A stretch of DNA of 64,000 nt from Microcoleus sp. CAWBG506. GTDB taxonomy: Bacteria > Cyanobacteriota > Cyanobacteriia > Cyanobacteriales > Microcoleaceae. How positions within the stretch are numbered: position 1 is the first letter of the stretch; each line of letters starts with the position of its first letter. The notes below the pieces were generated by a model. That model was not told the DNA's origin, did not search any database, and was given only the letters and a program-made list of their open reading frames with translations. Made by a program: the position numbers and the translations under genes. Shown here in pieces: positions 61,415-64,000 of this stretch. The stretch lies in NCBI GenBank assembly GCA_020883125.1, contig JAHREW010000011.1, positions 69,901 to 133,900 on the forward strand. Reading direction: 5' to 3'.

Positions 61415-61963
61415 TTAAGCCCGATCGCCCGACAGCACTTCAACAGCAGAAGCAGCAGCTAATTGATCGTAAGAACTTCCACCCAAACCATTAACTTGAC
61501 GCATTAAAGTACCCATTTCCAAAGCACTCATTGCATAATTCCAGCCCAAATTGCTTTTAATTCCGGCCCTTTCCAAAGCTTGCTGCATAGTGTCAGTCGT
61601 CACCACCCCAAAAATCACCGGTACTCCACTTTGAAAAGCAGCCGCAGCAATTCCTTTAGAAACTTCACCAGCGACAAAATCGAAATGAGGAGTTTGACCA
61701 CGAATCACCGCGCCCAGACAGATTACTGCATCGTAGCGACGAGAAAAAGCAGCTTGACGAGCAATCAAAGGAATCTCAAAACATCCTGGAACCCAATAAA
61801 AATCAACCTGACTACCATGAGGATTAATATCAACCCCGTGGCGTTTCAAACAATCTTGACAACCTTCCAAAAGTTTGTTGACTACCATGTCGTTAAAACG
61901 ACCGATGACAATCGCAAACCGTAAAGATTCTGTCTGAGTAAAACTCCCCTCAAAAACTGCCAT
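61415..61963 (-). CDS. ribH: 6,7-dimethyl-8-ribityllumazine synthase
   Basis: A 182-aa riboflavin-pathway enzyme joining the ribityl-uracil amine with dihydroxybutanone phosphate. [20 protein letters not shown] (about 13-32), [20 protein letters not shown] (about 58-77), [20 protein letters not shown] (about 82-101) and [20 protein letters not shown] (about 113-132) cover the active site. The last 15-20 residues are beyond the usual end. A MITE abuts the stop codon. psbZ lies upstream on the same strand, a pairing I recall from other cyanobacteria. Confidence 0.95.
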   Translation of the reverse strand: MAVFEGSFTQTESLRFAIVIGRFNDMVVNKLLEGCQDCLKRHGVDINPHGSQVDFYWVPGCFEIPLIARQAAFSRRYDAVICLGAVIRGQTPHFDFVAGEVSKGIAAAAFQSGVPVIFGVVTTDTMQQALERAGIKSNLGWNYAMSALEMGTLMRQVNGLGGSSYDQLAAASAVEVLSGDRA

Positions 61964-62191
61964 AATGCTCTACTTTAGATATTAGATTTACGGTGACAAT
62001 GCCAAACAATAAATTCAGATTTTTAGGTTTTAGTGATGAGTTGTGAGCTTTGAATTTTGGCCCTGAATTAATCTATTGAAAGAATGGCTTCAATCAATAA
62101 CTTACTCAAAATTTAAGACTACTAAATTATAGCATAAATTTAAGTCAAAATTCAAAACTCACAACTATTTTGCCTTGATGATTACCGAATT

Positions 62192-62383
62192 TTAAACTAC
62201 CAAAAAGTTTAAAACAGCCACGGCAATAACCAGCAAAAACCAGAGGCCAGAACCTGCGAAAATCAGTGTTTTAGATTGAGTCCAGTTTTGGGGAGAAGCA
62301 TAAGCAACTGGAACACCAACTACCATCACAAATGACAGCAGTACCAAACCGAGTAGAACAACTTGAAACAGAATTGATAACAT
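62192..62383 (-). CDS. psbZ: Photosystem II protein PsbZ (Ycf9)
   Basis: A 63-aa thylakoid protein with two membrane helices: [20 protein letters not shown] (1-20) and [20 protein letters not shown] (43-62), joined by the conserved loop [15 protein letters not shown]. It sits at the edge of the photosystem II core and stabilises antenna-core contacts. Length and sequence are typical. Confidence 0.97.
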   Translation of the reverse strand: MLSILFQVVLLGLVLLSFVMVVGVPVAYASPQNWTQSKTLIFAGSGLWFLLVIAVAVLNFLVV

Positions 62384-62887
62384 TTTTTCTCCTTTCTATA
62401 TAACTGTGCGTTGTTGAGAAATAGTTTCCCATAACCTGGAGAAACATTCCAGATTATAGTTTGTGACGGTTTCCCGATGGTCGATCGAGAAATTGTCGGT
62501 TGATTGATACGAAAGAGACTGTGCAAATTCGGGCGTTGCGCGAACAGGCTTTAGTAGCTCTTGAGATTTTTATCAATTTTATCATTGTTCGCTACTGCAC
62601 AGAAAACTGGAAAGGTTAAGTTACAGCCCACAGTCGTGTCAACTTTAAGGTCAAACCTTTATTCCGACAGGGACTGAAGTCCCTGTCTCAAAGCTGAAGT
62701 CCTCGCTATGAGGACTGATGAGTTCTTCAGTCCTCATAGCGAGGACTTTCGCTATTAGCCAGGGACTTTAGTCCTTGGCGGTCTTTCGGGCTAAGCTTTA
62801 ACTATTGGTTTCAGCCCGATCGCCCGATCCGGTATCCGAGCACGAGAAATTGCTACTCTGGGATTGAGAGATGCGGGATTTTCGGCT
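62384..62887. other. 504-base region between divergent psbZ and the DHH/CBS gene
   Basis: Holds the psbZ promoter side (62384-62530), no ORF, and the palindromic repeats at 62669-62790. Confidence 0.5.
62669..62790. repeat. Cluster of palindromic repeats
   Basis: Consecutive hairpins: CAGGGACTGAAGTCCCTG; GTCCTCGCTATGAGGAC facing GTCCTCATAGCGAGGAC; and CCAGGGACTTTAGTCCTTGG. Together they form nested inverted repeats, a pattern common in cyanobacterial intergenic DNA. Confidence 0.8.
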
Positions 62888-64000
62888 ATGGACTTAGTTT
62901 TGTGCCACACTACAGCAGATTTTGACGCACTGGGCGCGGCGGTGGGACTTTGCGTACTCCACCCCGGTACCAGAATAGTGCTGACTGGTGGTTGTCACCC
63001 AACGGTGCGAGATTTTTTGGCGCTACATCGTGATGAGTATCCGTTGATCGAACGTCGATCGGTCAATCCGCAACAAATTCGATCTATTAGTATAGTGGAT
63101 GCCTCACAGCGCGATCGACTAGGAAAAGCCGCCGAATGGCTAGACTTGCCACACCTCAACGAAATAGCCGTTTTTGATCACCACCTACAAGCTGATTTGG
63201 ACATCCCCGCCACGGTTACACAGATTGAAGCAGTTGGCGCAACCACCACATTAATTGTCGAACAACTGCGGGAAAAGCTCAAAAATGCAGCCGAAAATGG
63301 CGATACAGTGTCCCAGCTTTTACCTTCGGAAGCCACAGTCATGGCCCTCGGTATCCACGTCGATACAGGTTCCCTCACCTTCGAGGGCGCAACTGCGCGG
63401 GATGCAAATGCTTTGGCGTGGTTGATGGAACAAGGAGCGAGTTTGGGAGTCATCGCTGAATATGTAGAACCCGGTTTGTCTCCGCAATTGCAGGATTTGC
63501 TCAGAGAAGCGTTGGAGAATTTGCGATCGGAAACTGTGCGCGGTAACAGTGTAGCTTGGGTATTGCTCACCACTGATGCCTATGTTCCGGGACTTTCAGC
63601 CCTAGCTTCTCGCTTGCTGGATTTAACTGAAACCGATGCTCTACTTTTAGGCAATGTGTATAAATTTAGCGAAAACGACAACAACCGCAACATCTCTGAA
63701 TCATCAGTTTCCAACCGCTTAACTATTATCGGTCGATCGCGCATCGAAGGCACAAACCTCAGCACATTATTCAAACCCCTAGGTGGTGGAGGCCACGCCC
63801 GCGCCGCCTCCCTAGCTGTCAGAGATGTGGAACCCTTACAGACTTTAAGTCAGTTAGCCGAGGAACTCAAAGCTCAAATTCCCCATCCCCCCACAGCCCG
63901 TGAATTAATGTCATCTCCAGTGCGGAGTATTCGCCCAGAAACTTCTGTGGGTGAGGCTCACCGTATCCTCCTACGTTACGGGCATTCGGGGCTTTCTGTG
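62888..64000 (+). CDS. DHH-family phosphoesterase/CBS protein (tRNA nucleotidyltransferase-like), partial
   Basis: An open frame of 371 codons from the ATG at 62888 to the window edge, incomplete at the 3' end. Residues: [20 protein letters not shown] (DHH motif I), [22 protein letters not shown] (the DHH signature), [37 protein letters not shown] (DHHA1 GGGH) and the start of a CBS domain ([20 protein letters not shown]). In cyanobacteria this order usually continues into a second CBS and a poly(A)/CCA-adding polymerase domain. No strong ribosome site was seen, so the start is tentative. Confidence 0.85.
   Translation, partial: MDLVLCHTTADFDALGAAVGLCVLHPGTRIVLTGGCHPTVRDFLALHRDEYPLIERRSVNPQQIRSISIVDASQRDRLGKAAEWLDLPHLNEIAVFDHHLQADLDIPATVTQIEAVGATTTLIVEQLREKLKNAAENGDTVSQLLPSEATVMALGIHVDTGSLTFEGATARDANALAWLMEQGASLGVIAEYVEPGLSPQLQDLLREALENLRSETVRGNSVAWVLLTTDAYVPGLSALASRLLDLTETDALLLGNVYKFSENDNNRNISESSVSNRLTIIGRSRIEGTNLSTLFKPLGGGGHARAASLAVRDVEPLQTLSQLAEELKAQIPHPPTARELMSSPVRSIRPETSVGEAHRILLRYGHSGLSV

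Overview
The window looks like chromosomal DNA of a filamentous cyanobacterium, probably of the Oscillatoriales/Microcoleus kind. The evidence is psbZ, a BciB-type vinyl reductase, a free-standing PCP_red protein, FtsH, a mycosporine-like amino acid (MAA) cluster, a DevBCA-type exporter, very frequent GCGATCGC (HIP1) octamers, and heptameric short tandem repeats (STRR). The genus is an inference; no rRNA is present.

Layout. 1-400 is an STRR array. 400-8421 is mostly housekeeping: a TPR protein, a stomatin-like protein, folP, a Uma2 protein, tpiA, PCP_red, a DUF433 protein, an amphipathic-repeat membrane protein and ftsH. 8974-20975 is one five-gene plus-strand operon for glycan or protein glycosylation. 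It holds a small unknown protein, a C-methyltransferase, an 844-aa fusion, a sugar dehydratase-like SDR and a 2270-aa giant with several glycosyltransferase domains and four copies of an all-helical module. 21130-25390 is a rearranged accessory block: an AT-rich DGQHR/HNH gene pair between broken duplicates of its neighbours, a PemK/MazF toxin-antitoxin pair, and a CNNM protein lacking CBS domains. 25685-35636 carries YihY, a membrane lysozyme fused to an integrase-like core-binding domain, a DevBCA exporter with a divergent TetR regulator and two operator palindromes, an MscS channel with a cyclic-nucleotide domain, an acetyltransferase and a CDF transporter. 35753-39101 holds two family 2 glycosyltransferases separated by a solo TnpB element. 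39265-44239 holds cobU, a small zinc-ribbon protein, an AarF/UbiB kinase and bciB.

The most unusual block is 44456-48445. A retron-type reverse transcriptase is preceded by a roughly 257-nt noncoding element bounded by an inverted repeat with a UUAGC motif just inside it, the expected layout of a retron msr-msd RNA. A diverged second copy lies after the RT gene, immediately upstream of an SPFH-domain gene. Both copies are preceded on the same strand by tRNA-like elements, two of which have anticodon loops that cannot decode normally. I propose a retron with a duplicated ncRNA, tRNA-like leaders and a possible SPFH effector.

49200-52586 has a DEAD-box helicase with a long leader and rimO. 52777-54450 has decayed toxin-antitoxin genes and a Uma2 protein. 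54803-60087 is a mysA-mysB-[toxin-antitoxin]-mysC-mysD cluster for MAA sunscreens, with a toxin-antitoxin module between mysB and mysC. The end carries a broken Uma2 gene, a MITE abutting ribH, psbZ, and the start of a DHH/CBS protein that runs off the window. Several dispersed palindromic repeat families recur, and in three places they supply the C-terminus of a protein.
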